A stretch of 64,000 nucleotides of DNA from Lentinus brumalis (Eukaryota; Basidiomycota; Agaricomycetes; Polyporales; Polyporaceae), in assembly GCA_001792895.1 (NCBI GenBank), contig MARA01000020.1, positions 1 through 64,000 of the forward strand, read 5' to 3'. Each line of letters opens with the position of its first letter. Position 1 is the stretch's first letter. This document shows positions 1 to 10,800 of the stretch, one piece after another. Under the pieces are notes generated by a model. That model ran no database searches, was not told where the DNA came from, and was given only the letters and a program-made list of their open reading frames with translations. The translations under genes and the position numbers were made by a program.

Positions 1-411
1 CAGAGACATCCTCCCGGAGCCACAGCGTGCAGTGGCAATGTAGGGCATGCCGAAAAGGGCAAGATCGAGGCGGACGACCTGTACGATCTCAGTGATCTGG
101 GCTGCGTACACATGGATCTTGCTGGAGCTGCGGACGACCTGGTACTGGCCGTGGATTGCGACGGCTGTGCCGTTGTCGACGGTGGAGGGTGCGAGGACCT
201 CAGTGTCGAGGTCCTGGCGGGTGTACAAGAGTGAGAGCTCGGCGATTGGCTGCAGTTGTGAACAGGGTGAGCACAAGCGGCACCGGAGGCGTAACTGTGG
301 AGGCAGCGTACCTCGTGGAGAGTATTGCTGAGCTTGACAGCGACTATTTCGCCCAAGAAGGCGAGCGCATGATGAGTGCTGCGGCTGTGAACGTGATGGG
401 TACACCGGACG
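1..411 (-). CDS. Exons of an unidentified gene running off the left edge
   Basis: Two exon-like open stretches are visible on the minus strand. One covers about 312-411, with a TTGCAG acceptor at its start and a GTACGC donor at its end. The other starts near 249 after a CTGCAG acceptor and stays open for about 80 codons to the window edge. Its translation looks like a folded protein (ELSLLYTRQDLDTEV near the start, FGMPYIATARCGSGRMSL at the edge). The first exon contains ALAFLGEIVAVKLSNTLHE, which loosely resembles the BAH-like exon of the methyltransferase gene at 31.4 kb. That similarity is weak and I do not assign a function. More exons probably lie upstream toward 600 and beyond the left edge. 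Confidence 0.5.
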
Positions 412-959
412 CTGCAATAAAATGTAAGGGACATAGAGCGGTGAGACTGACAGGTGTAGTTACGGACATCATGCGCGGGCGCAGCACGAAACCTGCCGGA
501 TCTGAAGGTAAAGGGTTGATTAGTTGCGACATGAGGAAGAGATAGGGGAGGGTACCGACGTTCGACGGTGTCCTGTTGCACCGCCGTCGCGATCTTGTCA
601 GCTCGGGGAGCACCTGCGATGTCTGCAGGGACCTCGTGATGGCCGGCGTGGTGGCGGGGCGAGGGGAAGCTCATTGCGGTGTGGGGAGGCGATAGAGGGA
701 TGACAGGGTGGAGGGAAGAGAGAAGGCGAACATAGGCGGGCGCTCTGCGTGAGACTTGGTTGCGCTCAACAAAACCACGTGAGATGACACTCGCGGTGAC
801 GGGTGACGCATCACTGTGTGAGAGGCGGCGGTGGGCGGGAGATGGAATGAGGGCATGTCAGTATCAGGCGGTCGAGCGGGACAGTGGCGACTGTTACTAC
901 CGGTGTTATACGTGCATCGCGGGCGGGCGGAGATACATCTCCTGCAGGCAGCGACGACA

Positions 960-1220
960 AATGAATGGCGTTCCGAGCGGCCGACCGCTCAGACATGACA
1001 TTCCCAGGACACTGTAAGTGAATTTGGTGGTGGACGGGTTGTCATTAACGTAAGAAGTATATTCTGAGCGGTCGACCGCTGAGATGACACTGTTGCGCTG
1101 GTACGACCGCTTTGAACAGGGAACCTGTGCGCATGTGCAACACGCCGGATTGCACTGGATCTGTTGGATTATTCTCACAGCAATACACGCAACTGAGGGT
1201 CTGAGCGGCCGACCGCTCAT
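960..1220. repeat. Three family-1 palindromes downstream of gene A
   Basis: Palindromes of the GAGCGGNCGACCGCTC type lie near 974, 1067 and 1202 (GAGCGGCCGACCGCTC and GAGCGGTCGACCGCT forms). A short palindromic GGAGATACATCTCC lies near 929. The stretch from about 620 to 1230 otherwise shows no gene I can support. Confidence 0.75.
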
Positions 1221-1233
1221 ACGCACGAATGGT

Positions 1234-4200
1234 TCAACGCGAGGGGATTGCAGTGCGTGGATTATCATTGTAAAACGGAGCGGGACACATGAGTCTACAC
1301 ATAACGGCGGCGTTGAGAGGCAGGGGTTGAGAGTCATCGTCAGAGCTCCAACTACCGGCGCGGGGACGGGTTGATGATGAGGGACCGGCTTGCAGACGAT
1401 GCGAGTACTCCGTGTTAGCGGCGCGTTGCATCTGCGATCCGAAGTGACCTCTGCCGGCCAACATCTCCGCGACGTCGTGCCCGAAGATCTTCGTGACGAT
1501 TGTGTGCGGGCCGTCGGGCTTTGTGAGCAGCGTTGTTCGGACCTCGCGGCTCCACGCGTGCAACTCGGTACATCAAAGATGTGATAGTCCCTGTGGAGGC
1601 GAGGTGACTTGAACATGGCAGCGCCCTTGCCGTAGGCGATCCCGAGACGGATGAGGTTTACGGTGTGAAGGTACTTGGGGCCTGAACGGGATTAGCGGAG
1701 TGAGACGAGGCAAGAACAGTAGAGCTGGGCAACATGCAGGCATACCGTGTTTCTTGTTCCACTGCGCGATGGACCCGCCGTTTTGGAGGTGGGTGCGCAG
1801 AGGCGACTTGGGGTCCATCCAAGCGAGGAAAGTGATGGCGGCGATAGTGAAGAATTGGTCCTCGGATTTACTGCCCTTGTGGTCGTTCGTGTAAACGCGC
1901 TGTGTCCAGGGGACCATGCGGAAATAGGTCACGGAGCCCTGAGGATTGGCAGTCGAGACTCGGTCGAGACCGGCCGGGCAATTCTCGGTTTCCCAAGCGA
2001 CTCTGGGGAGGACCTTTGAGAGGAGAAATGCGAGAGTGAGGGCGAGCGAGCACAGGGGATCCTGGAGATTGGTGCGCATGCGTTCGTCCGCCCACTCGTA
2101 CGTCTCGAGAATCATCCCGGTTGCTTTAGCGGAGGCCCAGTTCCAAGACTGGGGAAGGACGGTGCGGTCCAAGTACTTGGGGAACTCGGAGATCTTGATG
2201 GAGACGGTGTCCCAGGAAGCACGAGGGTCCGCGTCGACGACGAGACGGGTGAACTGGGCCAGGGCAGCCTCCGCGCGGGCCTCCTGGGTCGGGAGACGGT
2301 TTACGGCGATGGAGGGAGTTGCGCTTGTCGCGCCGAGGGTGGTCCATGCGTGAATAGAGGGAGTACGCAGAGGGGCGCCTGTGCCGTTGGGGTTAGGCAG
2401 GGTGTCCGGGATGAAATTGACGTGGCGGGTCTGCATGACGGCAACGAGGGCGCGTTTGAAGTCCTTCAGGACGTCCCTGTCGTTGCTTCCTCTGAGCATC
2501 AGCCTTGCTTGCTGAATGCAAGCGCAGGCGACGGGGCCGAATGTGCCAGCGGGGTCGATGGGTGCGCGGAAGGAGCGAGCCGTCGGCAGCTTTGTCTGAC
2601 TGATGATCTCGTCTGCGAACTGGTCGAGGGACCATTCGCCGCGGGAAGACTTCTGCAGACCGCGGCCAATGTCTGCGACAGTGACAGAGGAAAAGCGGAT
2701 GACTTGCTCGAGGGTGGACCGGTCGGGACCGTAGGAGAGACAATGATTAGACTTGCGCCACACGTCCCAGTTCTTCTTGCGCTCAATAGCCCTGACGTGG
2801 TCGGGATGGTTGCGATCCTTCAAGGCATCGGCGATCTCTGTGAACAGCTGCCGCTTGACGAGAGCGAGCACATCCTCCTCGTATGCGTCCATGGCGATCT
2901 GGGCCGTGATGAGGAGCCTCTGAATCGATGCGTTATACCTGGAGGTGCCTGGCGGTTTGGGGAGACGTTGGCCAGACGAAGCCGGAAGTCCGTGAGATAT
3001 ATCTGAGGGCGTTGTGAGGTCAGCGAAGGGTATGTAGCCACGGAAGTGAATCAAGAGTCTGGTCCAATATGAGCAGACCATCAACAAGACGTGCGTACGA
3101 GCGGGCGGCCGCTCGCGGAGCACTTCTGAGGGGTCTGCGCACGATGCGCGGAGGTTGCATGGCAGAGATCGAGTCTCGGGAGCGGGCGACCGCTCGAAAG
3201 CATACGTCGCACGAGCGCAGCCGGTGAGATGACCGACGGGCAGACCATCAACAAGTCGCACGTACGAGCGGGCGACCGCTCGCGAGCACCTCTGAGGGCT
3301 CTGCGCACGATGCACGGAGGTTGCATGGCAGAGATCGAGTCTCGGGAGCGGGCGACCGCTCGAAAGCATACGTCGCACGAGCGCAGCCGGTGAGATGACC
3401 GACGAGCAGACCATCAACAAGTCGCACGTACGAGCGGGCGACCGCTCGCGAGCACCTCTGAGGGCTCTGCGCACGATGCACGGAGGTTGCATGGCAGAGA
3501 TCGAGTCTCGGGAGCGGGCGACCGCTCGAAAGCATACGTCGCACGAGCGCAGCCGGTGAGATGACCGACGAGCAGACCATCAACAAGACGTGCGTACGAG
3601 CGGGCGGCCGCTCGCGAGCACTTCTGAGGGCTCTGCGCATGAAGGACGGAGGTTGCATGGCAGAGATCGAGTCTCGGAGCGGGCGACCGCTCGAAAGCAT
3701 ACGTCGCACGAGCGCAGCCGGTGAGATGACCGACGAGCAGACCATCAACAAGACGTGCGTACGAGCGGGCGGCCGCTCGCGAGCACTTCTGAACGCCCTG
3801 CGCACTACACACGGAGGTTCCGCCCACCAAACCGAAGACAGGCCACAATCAAAAGATGAGTACTTACCAAGAAGTGCGGGAGACCGTATGTGAGCTCCTG
3901 AGAGCGCTTCGACACCACGAGCGGCATATACTCCGGACGGGGGCCAGCGGCCACTGGGAGAGCTCGACAAATGGTGCGGTTCTTGTCTCGCCGCCGATGA
4001 CCAGACCAGGCCAGAACGCGGGAAAGCCATTGTCGAGAATGCCGCGGGTGACCCACATGTGCCACATCAGATTTCTATTGAGGACCTTGGCTGCGCCTGT
4101 GTGCGCGAAATTGAGGCAGCGCTCGGCCACAGAGGTGAGCTCGACGTAGACAGGATCAGGACGGCCGTTCTCAGCAGGATTCATAAGGTTTGGCTTGACA

Positions 4201-7200
4201 CGCAATGTCCAGACTCGGTCGAGGAGGGTCGTGATTGGGTACGTCGTCCACTCCAGGATGCGAGGGTAGACCTGTGAGATGCCGCGCGCAGTCAGCATCA
4301 TCCACGCAGATCAAAAGTAAGTGGTGCGTCGTACCGCTGGTTTGAAGATTACCGTCGAGGAACGGAGCGCGTTGTTGACCTCAGGGCTGAAGAAGATCTT
4401 GCGGAGCTTCATGAGAACGTGCTCGTAGAAACCGCCGCCAGAACGATACTCAGGCTTGATGCGCGCGATGTGGAAGATGAAGTTGTTCTCAAAGCGGAGG
4501 GCGTTCTTGTTGGCATGGTCCTCAGCGGTGCGCATCTGGCGGGCGAGGCGTTCATGGGGCAGCTGCGCAGACGCATAGCCCAACGTATCGAGAGCGGTCT
4601 TTTTGGTGGTGGCGTCGCGTGCCCAAGCACCGGCGGTAGCACCAGTGAGCGGCCCGCGCTGCGCGATGTGAGTGCGGGCCTTGTCTCGGACGTGATGGGC
4701 GACATTGTTGTATGCCTGGGACTTGAAGCCCTCAATGCAGAGGGGCCCGTCCGCAGTGACGCCTATGTCGCGGGCGAGACGGCGCAAGGGACGCAGGAGA
4801 GGCTTGATGATTCCGTCCGCCTGCCACTGACCGATGTTCTTGGAGAAGAACTGGGGGTAGGTGAAGATGGGTGTCATGGGCTCAGACGGGTCCCCAAGGA
4901 TGTCGGCGATGAAGTCCTCGTCCTGGAGATCCCTCTCCCCGTCGTCGAGCTCAGGGTCCTGAAGCGGGATGATCGAGGACTCTTGAAAGAGGGGGAGGAC
5001 CTTGTTGAGATCCTGGAGCAAGCCGCAGGGAGGTGTGTCCGGGTCGCGAAACCTGTCTCTGCGGAGGATTGGAAGTCCGTCCTCGGAGAAGATGGGGATC
5101 TCGCGACCGTCACCGTCGAGGAGGTCGTAGTTTTCCAAGTCCTCGATGAGCTCGCGCGTGTTCGGATCGGCGGTCGTGTATACATGTGTGTAGCGATCGA
5201 GGATGCGCTGGGGGTCGATAGGCTCGAAGCCGCTTGCCTCAATAGCCCTACAGTCAGGATGCGTGTGGTGCAATTGATATGAGAGCATATGTATGAGATG
5301 CAGGTGTTAACACGCACTGGGTATGCACAGCATAAGCCATGTGAATGCGGAGGATGTTGTTGAAGTCGATCATGTCGTTCCAAGTATCGCGATCGGCCTC
5401 GAAGGTAGCTGGGGCACAGATTTTGATGTTTTGGCCATACTTGGCGAGGATGGCAACGGGCTCAGCGTCGATGAACTCTGGGACTCTGTACGAGTCCGGT
5501 GCTCCCTGCCACCATTCGTCGTAATGCTCCTTGATCGCACGGTCGAGGTTCCGAAGAGTCTCGGTAGTGAACTGCCAGATGGGATTGTCGCTGACGAAAC
5601 GAGTGAGCATACATGACGTGCAACAAATGTGGAATGGGGAGAATAGGAGCGGGCGACCGCTCACAAGGCATCTTCTGCCACGGGTCAGCCGCTATTAGTA
5701 CTCGACAATCCATCTGGAGCGGGCAACCGCTTATGCGGTGTCGTCTGGCGACCTGTCGCACGCTCATGGTGATATGTCGTCTGGAGCGGGCGACCGCTCA
5801 GAGCGACACTGATCCATGCGCTTGCTGTGATCCCAGGGTCACGGTGAGCGGTCGTACGCTCACAATAGTGGGATGTGTCGTTCGGAGCGGGCGACCGCTC
5901 AGAGCGACACGTTGTCCGGAGCGGGCGACCGCTCATCCATGCGCTTGCTATCATCCAAGGGTCACGGTGAGCGGTCGTACGCTCACAATATTGGGATGTA
6001 TCGTCCGGAGCGGGCGACCGCTCAGAGCGACACATCGTCCGGAGCGGGCGACCGCTCAGAGCGACACGTTGTCCGGAGCGGGCGACCGCTCATCCATGCG
6101 CTTGCTATCATCCAAGGGTCACGGTGAGCGGTCGTACGCTCACAATTTTGGGATGTATCGTCCGGAGCGGGCGACCGCTCATCGTCAATATCCCTTGTGG
6201 TTACCCAAGGGTTAGGGTGAGCGACGAGAGTCAAGACACGCGCCTGCCTCTGATTGTGCGCGGTAGCAATGGGCGGGCGTCGCAACGACATGGGCAAGAC
6301 CACATGCGGGAAATGGCAGGACTCACAAGATGTTGGTTTGCAACCGCCATTCATACTCCTTCGCGACGTCGGGATACTCTTCCGTCATGTATACCGTACC
6401 ATAGCCAGCCTTGACGAGCATGTAGGTGATCATGGAGATGGTAATGCGTGCCACAACAGAACTCATCGTCGTGGGCACGCGCGTGTGGCGGACGGGCTCC
6501 GGGTCTGCGGCAAAGGCGTCGACAGGCATGAGCGCGATGAACACATCAGCCTGCATCGGAGCCTGGCCAATGTATAACATCCGGTGGTCGGGCAGGAAAC
6601 CAAAGACGCGCCGGTCGCCCTTGAACGTCCAATGTCTGCGGTCGAAGCGCATCGTGAACGACCAGTCCGGTTTGTCCACTGGCGGCAACACAGCACCGAA
6701 GCCGAGCTCCTTCGGGACACGTATGTCGCAGTCCCAGCGCACCTGCACGCCAGAAAGGGCACAGGGAGCGAGAACGCACGGGTGGGATGAGACACAGTGA
6801 TGGTAACAGAGGTAGCATCATGTACACACCTCGCTCAGCTTCCAGTAGATCTTGGGATCATTGGCGGCGTACAAGTAGCGGCTGTCGACCTTGAGAAGGT
6901 TCTTGCGCTGCAGGAGCGAGAGAGCCCTCTCTTGGTTGCGGGAGTTGAAGTTCCGCTCAAGATCGGAGAGGAGGACGGTTCTGGTCGGCATCTCGACATA
7001 CCTCTGCGCCAACTCGTCAAAGTGAGCGTCCGCGACGAGATGGCCGCGGGTGACCTCCTCCTGCGAGACACTGTCCTCGGTCACCATGGTCGGCGGGACG
7101 AAGCTGATGTTGAACGGCTCGCGGAGAGGCCCGTCTTCCTCGTCATCGGTGTACGCCGCCGCGCCGAGGGGCTCGTCGAGTTCGCTATTGAGAGAGGGGG

Positions 7201-7366
7201 AGGGGTACGATGAGGACGGAGTGCGCAAAGCAGGACAGTGGCCAGATAGATAGATGCCCTCAGACACGTACTTTACGTCTTCTTCCGGCTGTTCATCTTG
7301 TTCGAAGGACGGCTCCTCTTGAGAAAACGTCGGTTGATCATCGTAGAAGGCGAAGTTGGTGTCCAT
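1234..7366 (-). CDS. Gene A: large orphan multi-exon protein
   Basis: I place seven or more exons: about 6830-7366 (ATG at 7366, first residues MDTNFAFYDDQPTF), 6327-6742, 5318-5590, 4327-5248, 3868-4274, about 1757-3055, and about 1234-1700 (TGA at 1234). Donors are mostly GTGAGT/GTAAGT-like and acceptors CAG or TAG. The product is about 1,400 residues: an acidic N-terminus followed by long soluble-looking segments rich in charged and aromatic residues (for example FTMRFDRRHWTFKGDRR, KPNLMNPAENGRPDPVYVEL). I see no signal peptide, clear membrane segment or known catalytic motif. Two introns (5591-6326 and about 3056-3867) are far longer than the rest and are filled with family-1 palindromes. 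The frame needs one extra base at the G5 run 3939-3943 and another adjustment near 1575. Its size and soluble, chromatin-neutral look resemble gene D, but I cannot show homology. Confidence 0.7.
3080..3800. repeat. Intronic ~165-bp tandem repeat carrying family-1 palindromes (gene A intron)
   Basis: At least four units of about 164-169 bp recur, marked by CAGACCATCAACAAG near 3070, 3240, 3407, 3573 and 3740. Each unit carries two palindromes (CGAGCGGGCGACCGCTCG type). The array lies wholly in the intron between two conserved-looking coding blocks of gene A. Units differ by small substitutions, such as GCGGCCGC versus GCGACCGC. Confidence 0.85.
5640..6220. repeat. Intronic family-1 palindrome cluster (gene A intron)
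   Basis: About a dozen GAGCGGGCGACCGCTC and GAGCGGTCGTACGCTC palindromes alternate with a repeated segment (TGATCCCAGGGTCACGG / TATCATCCAAGGGTCACGG). The cluster fills most of a 0.7-kb intron between the GTGAGT donor near 6326 and the acceptor near 5590. Confidence 0.85.
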
Positions 7367-7821
7367 CGCGAGCAGCAGGAGATATCGCGAGCGGCGGGAG
7401 ATGGAGATAGAATGCTGGAGGGAGGGGACGACAAGTTGGGGAGTTAGGGTAAGGGTGGGAGGGGACCGCAGACGACTTTTGACCACGCAGCAATGATTTA
7501 TGCGACCCCAAGGCAGCGGTAGGCTAGAAAGAGCGGATCAGAGGGCTTCAAACGTTCAAGCAGCGGGAACGCTATTTGGTTGTGCGATCGGGGGTGTGTC
7601 ATTTCAGATGAGTCATCATTTAAAGGGCGAGAGACAATTGCATTCAATTATGGCGAGGAGAGATATACAGGAACGAGTAGGAGTGGTACATGGGCAGGAC
7701 TATGCGACGGGAGGGAGGGAAGGATATGCGATACAAGTACAATGAGGAAGCGCGACATTCAGCGAACGACAAACAGACCGGCGGGCACAGGAGCGCGGAA
7801 GGAGAGACGGGGACAAAGAAC
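7367..7821. other. Intergenic interval between genes B and A
   Basis: This 455-bp stretch holds the end of gene B and the upstream region of gene A, both on the minus strand. I see no palindrome, ORF or RNA gene in it. The upstream flank of the gene A ATG shows no obvious TATA box. Confidence 0.5.
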
Positions 7822-10800
7822 TCAACCGATCATCGCGTCAGTGTCGTCGTCCTTAACCATCGCGGCATTTGCCTTGGACTTCGCGCCGGGCTGAGGACGT
7901 TGACGAGTCCTCGCCGCGACAGGCTGCGTCGAGCTGGCCGCGCCAGAGCCAGTCTTGAGGTCCTTCTTCAGGACCTTGACCGCCTTATCTTCGGGCTCTG
8001 CTGTACTTGTCGCGGCACGCTTGCGAGTAATGCGGGCGGTGCCTTGGTTGTCGTCCTTCTGAGCGTGCGAGACCGGCGGGGTGACCACCATGGAACTGAC
8101 GTCTGTACAATCATTGCGTGAGCTTCAATGTCGGACAGAAGGTAGTGGAGCGTGGGTGAGGATGTGTTCGAGCGGTCGACCGCTCGCGAGCATCAGCTGT
8201 CGGACAGAAGGTAGCGGATCATGCTCGCGAGCGGACGACCGCTCGCTAGCTCGCAGCGGCAGATACCGTCTGAGCGGTCGACCGCTCACGAGCATCCATT
8301 GTCGGACAACAGGTAGTGGATCGTGGGTGAGGATGCTCGCGAGCGGTCGACCGCTCGCTAGCTCGCAGCGGCAGGTACCGTCTGAGCGGTCGACCGCTCG
8401 CGAGCATCTTAGCGGCCGCACGTCATGTTGAGCGGTCGACCGCTCGAAGGCAATGTCGGGATTGCATCCACCAGAAGGGGACCATGCGAGCGGTCGACCG
8501 CTCGTTCTGACGTGCGGCTGCGATCCCCTCTTGAGCGGTCGACCGCTCCGAGAATACATTTGCTGCGTCTTCACCTGTCATTTGCGTAAGACAATATGAG
8601 AGAACTCACTATGAGCGAGGTCCTCAACGCCCTGCTCAGCATCGTCGTCGAGGTCCACCATGCGGTCGGTCCTCCCGTGCTTCTTGAGACGTCGCAAAGG
8701 CTGCGGCGCGTCGTCCTCCGCATCGTCGCCGTTGTCGTCGGGGACCTCAGAGGTAGGGGGGCCGTCTTCGGGCTCGGAAGGACCCTTGTCATCGACCTCC
8801 ATAGCGTCGCGAGCGGGCGACCGCTCGCGAGGGACATCCTCGTCAGGCTGAGCCTCCTCAGGGGGACGGACTTCGCTTCGTCCGTGGCGTGCTCCGAGGC
8901 ACTCTGCGTTGCCGGGGCGGTGGAAACCTCGTCGGTGTGCTCACCGCTGGGCTCATCGAGCGTGATGGGACCGACAGAGGCCCAGAGCTTCTCTTCATCG
9001 GCATCCTCCCCCTCTGCGTCGAGGTCCTCGCCGTGAGCCGACTGGTCGTTCTTGCCGTGATTGCCCTGAGGAGGCTCGTCGCTGCTTGATTGGAGCTGGT
9101 CTTCGCCGTTCTCATCGCCCTCGTCCTCGTCCCCATCCCCGTCCTCGTCGTCGTCCCCGTCGTCGTCCGCGTCCGCGTCGTCGTCCGCGTCGTCGTCGTC
9201 GTCGTCGTCCTCCTCATCGTCGCCCTCGTCCTTGTCCTTGTCAGCGCCCTCGGACGCGCTCTGGTTGTCAGACTCCCGATCGGCCGGGTCGGTGGGCTCT
9301 CCGTGAGTCGCCGTGCTCGCACCGCTGGGTCCGCCCATCTCCATTTCGACATCCTCGACGTCCGAACGATGTTCCTCCTTCGCGAGCGCCGCCGCCGCGA
9401 GTGCGCGCGCAGGAACGCTGGCCGCATCGAGCTTCATCGCCCCCACGGGCCCGTTCCAGCCGACGAGGTCTTGCGGGAGAATGTCCGTGTCCTTGTACGG
9501 GCCCAAGAGCTGCGGCTTGGGATAACCAAGCCTCTCCAATGCGCCCTCGTACCGGTCCATCTCCTTCCGCGACCGCGCGGTCCTCTCGGCTTGGATCTGC
9601 ATATAATTGAGCGACGGGTACGCGGAGCTGTCCGCCTTCGCCGCCATAGTCGGGAACTCCTCGTAGAAATGGTCCCGCCGTCCAGACGGCTCGACGTACG
9701 GAGCCGTTGTCCCGCTTGCGCGGGCCACCTGCCGGTTCGCGTTCGTCCAGAGTGTCTGAAAGCACGCGATGCGCAGTGAGTACAAAGCATAGTACATCCA
9801 GACGCCGCACTCACCTTGATCAAGTCTTCGAAAGAGGTGAGCACCTCGCGGTCGAGGACCACCTGTTTCTTGGCAGCGGTGGGGCCGAAATGCGCGACCT
9901 TGGACGACCTGACGGTCTTGATGATGGTCGAGATCTCCGCGAGAACGTAGCCCGCATGGTGGCGGACTCGAGGAATGTGTCGAGGTCGAGGTCGAGCACA
10001 TCCACCGAGACAGGCAGCGGCGACGCTTGGGTCTCGTACACTTTCCCGAGCTCAGCGTCCCAGTACTTCCAGACACTGACGCGCCGCCCCTCGCGCCCGA
10101 TGGACTCGAATGCACCAATCGCGCTCAGGTGTTTCGCTGCGGCCGCCCGCAGGCTTTTGAACGCCAGAGAGGCGTAGAATGGCGCGACGTGCTCAAGCTG
10201 GTACGCCCACCTGACCGGAAGTTCGACGCTCAGAGCCTTCAACGCCTTGTCCTCTCCGGCGCTGTTTGCCTTCTTCGCCACGAACGATCGGAACTCGGGA
10301 GCGGACGTGGTTACGAGCATGCGGAGCGCGGGCAGCTTGTCGAGCTGGGATGTAGTGAACCCCCCGTTCTCCGCATCTGCGTCCTTCCGCATGACGGTCA
10401 GAGCCTCCTTCATCGCCCTGTAGTACGCCTCGCAGGTCGGCTTCCACGGATCGTCCTCCGAGTTGAAGTCGATGAATGCGCCGAAGGGGGACAACTTCGC
10501 GTTGACGCCGCCCTTCCCCCACACAGCTTTGCCGATCTTCTCGAAGATGAACCGCCGAGTACCACGCAGGGCATCGGAGCCAGTTGTTGCCATTGCGTGG
10601 ACCATGCGGCCTATGTCGGTAAGCTTGATGTGCTCGCGGAGCACAAACGACCACCACTGTTGGGCCGTCAGTGTATGAACTGTGAGCGTGCAGAAGGTAT
10701 CCGATCAGACTTACCCAGACTGAGACACCAGGGACTTGTCGGAAAAGTGTCGCATCTGACAGGAGGGCGTTGATTTGGTCACCGAGGAGGTTATGGGGAT

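Noticed and set aside
3080..3800. The 639-residue ORF that reads through the repeat array upstream of gene A exon 6
   Set aside because: Only the part below about 3055 looks like protein; the upstream part is repetitive RSPARTHVLLMVCS-type translation of the intronic repeat.
8150..8560. Regularly spaced palindromes as a possible CRISPR array
   Set aside because: Spacers are themselves repeated, spacing varies, copies occur in introns of eukaryotic genes, and there are no cas genes.
9086..9779. Plus-strand ORFs of Arg/Pro or Val/Leu repeats
   Set aside because: They are antisense to the Asp-rich exon of gene B.
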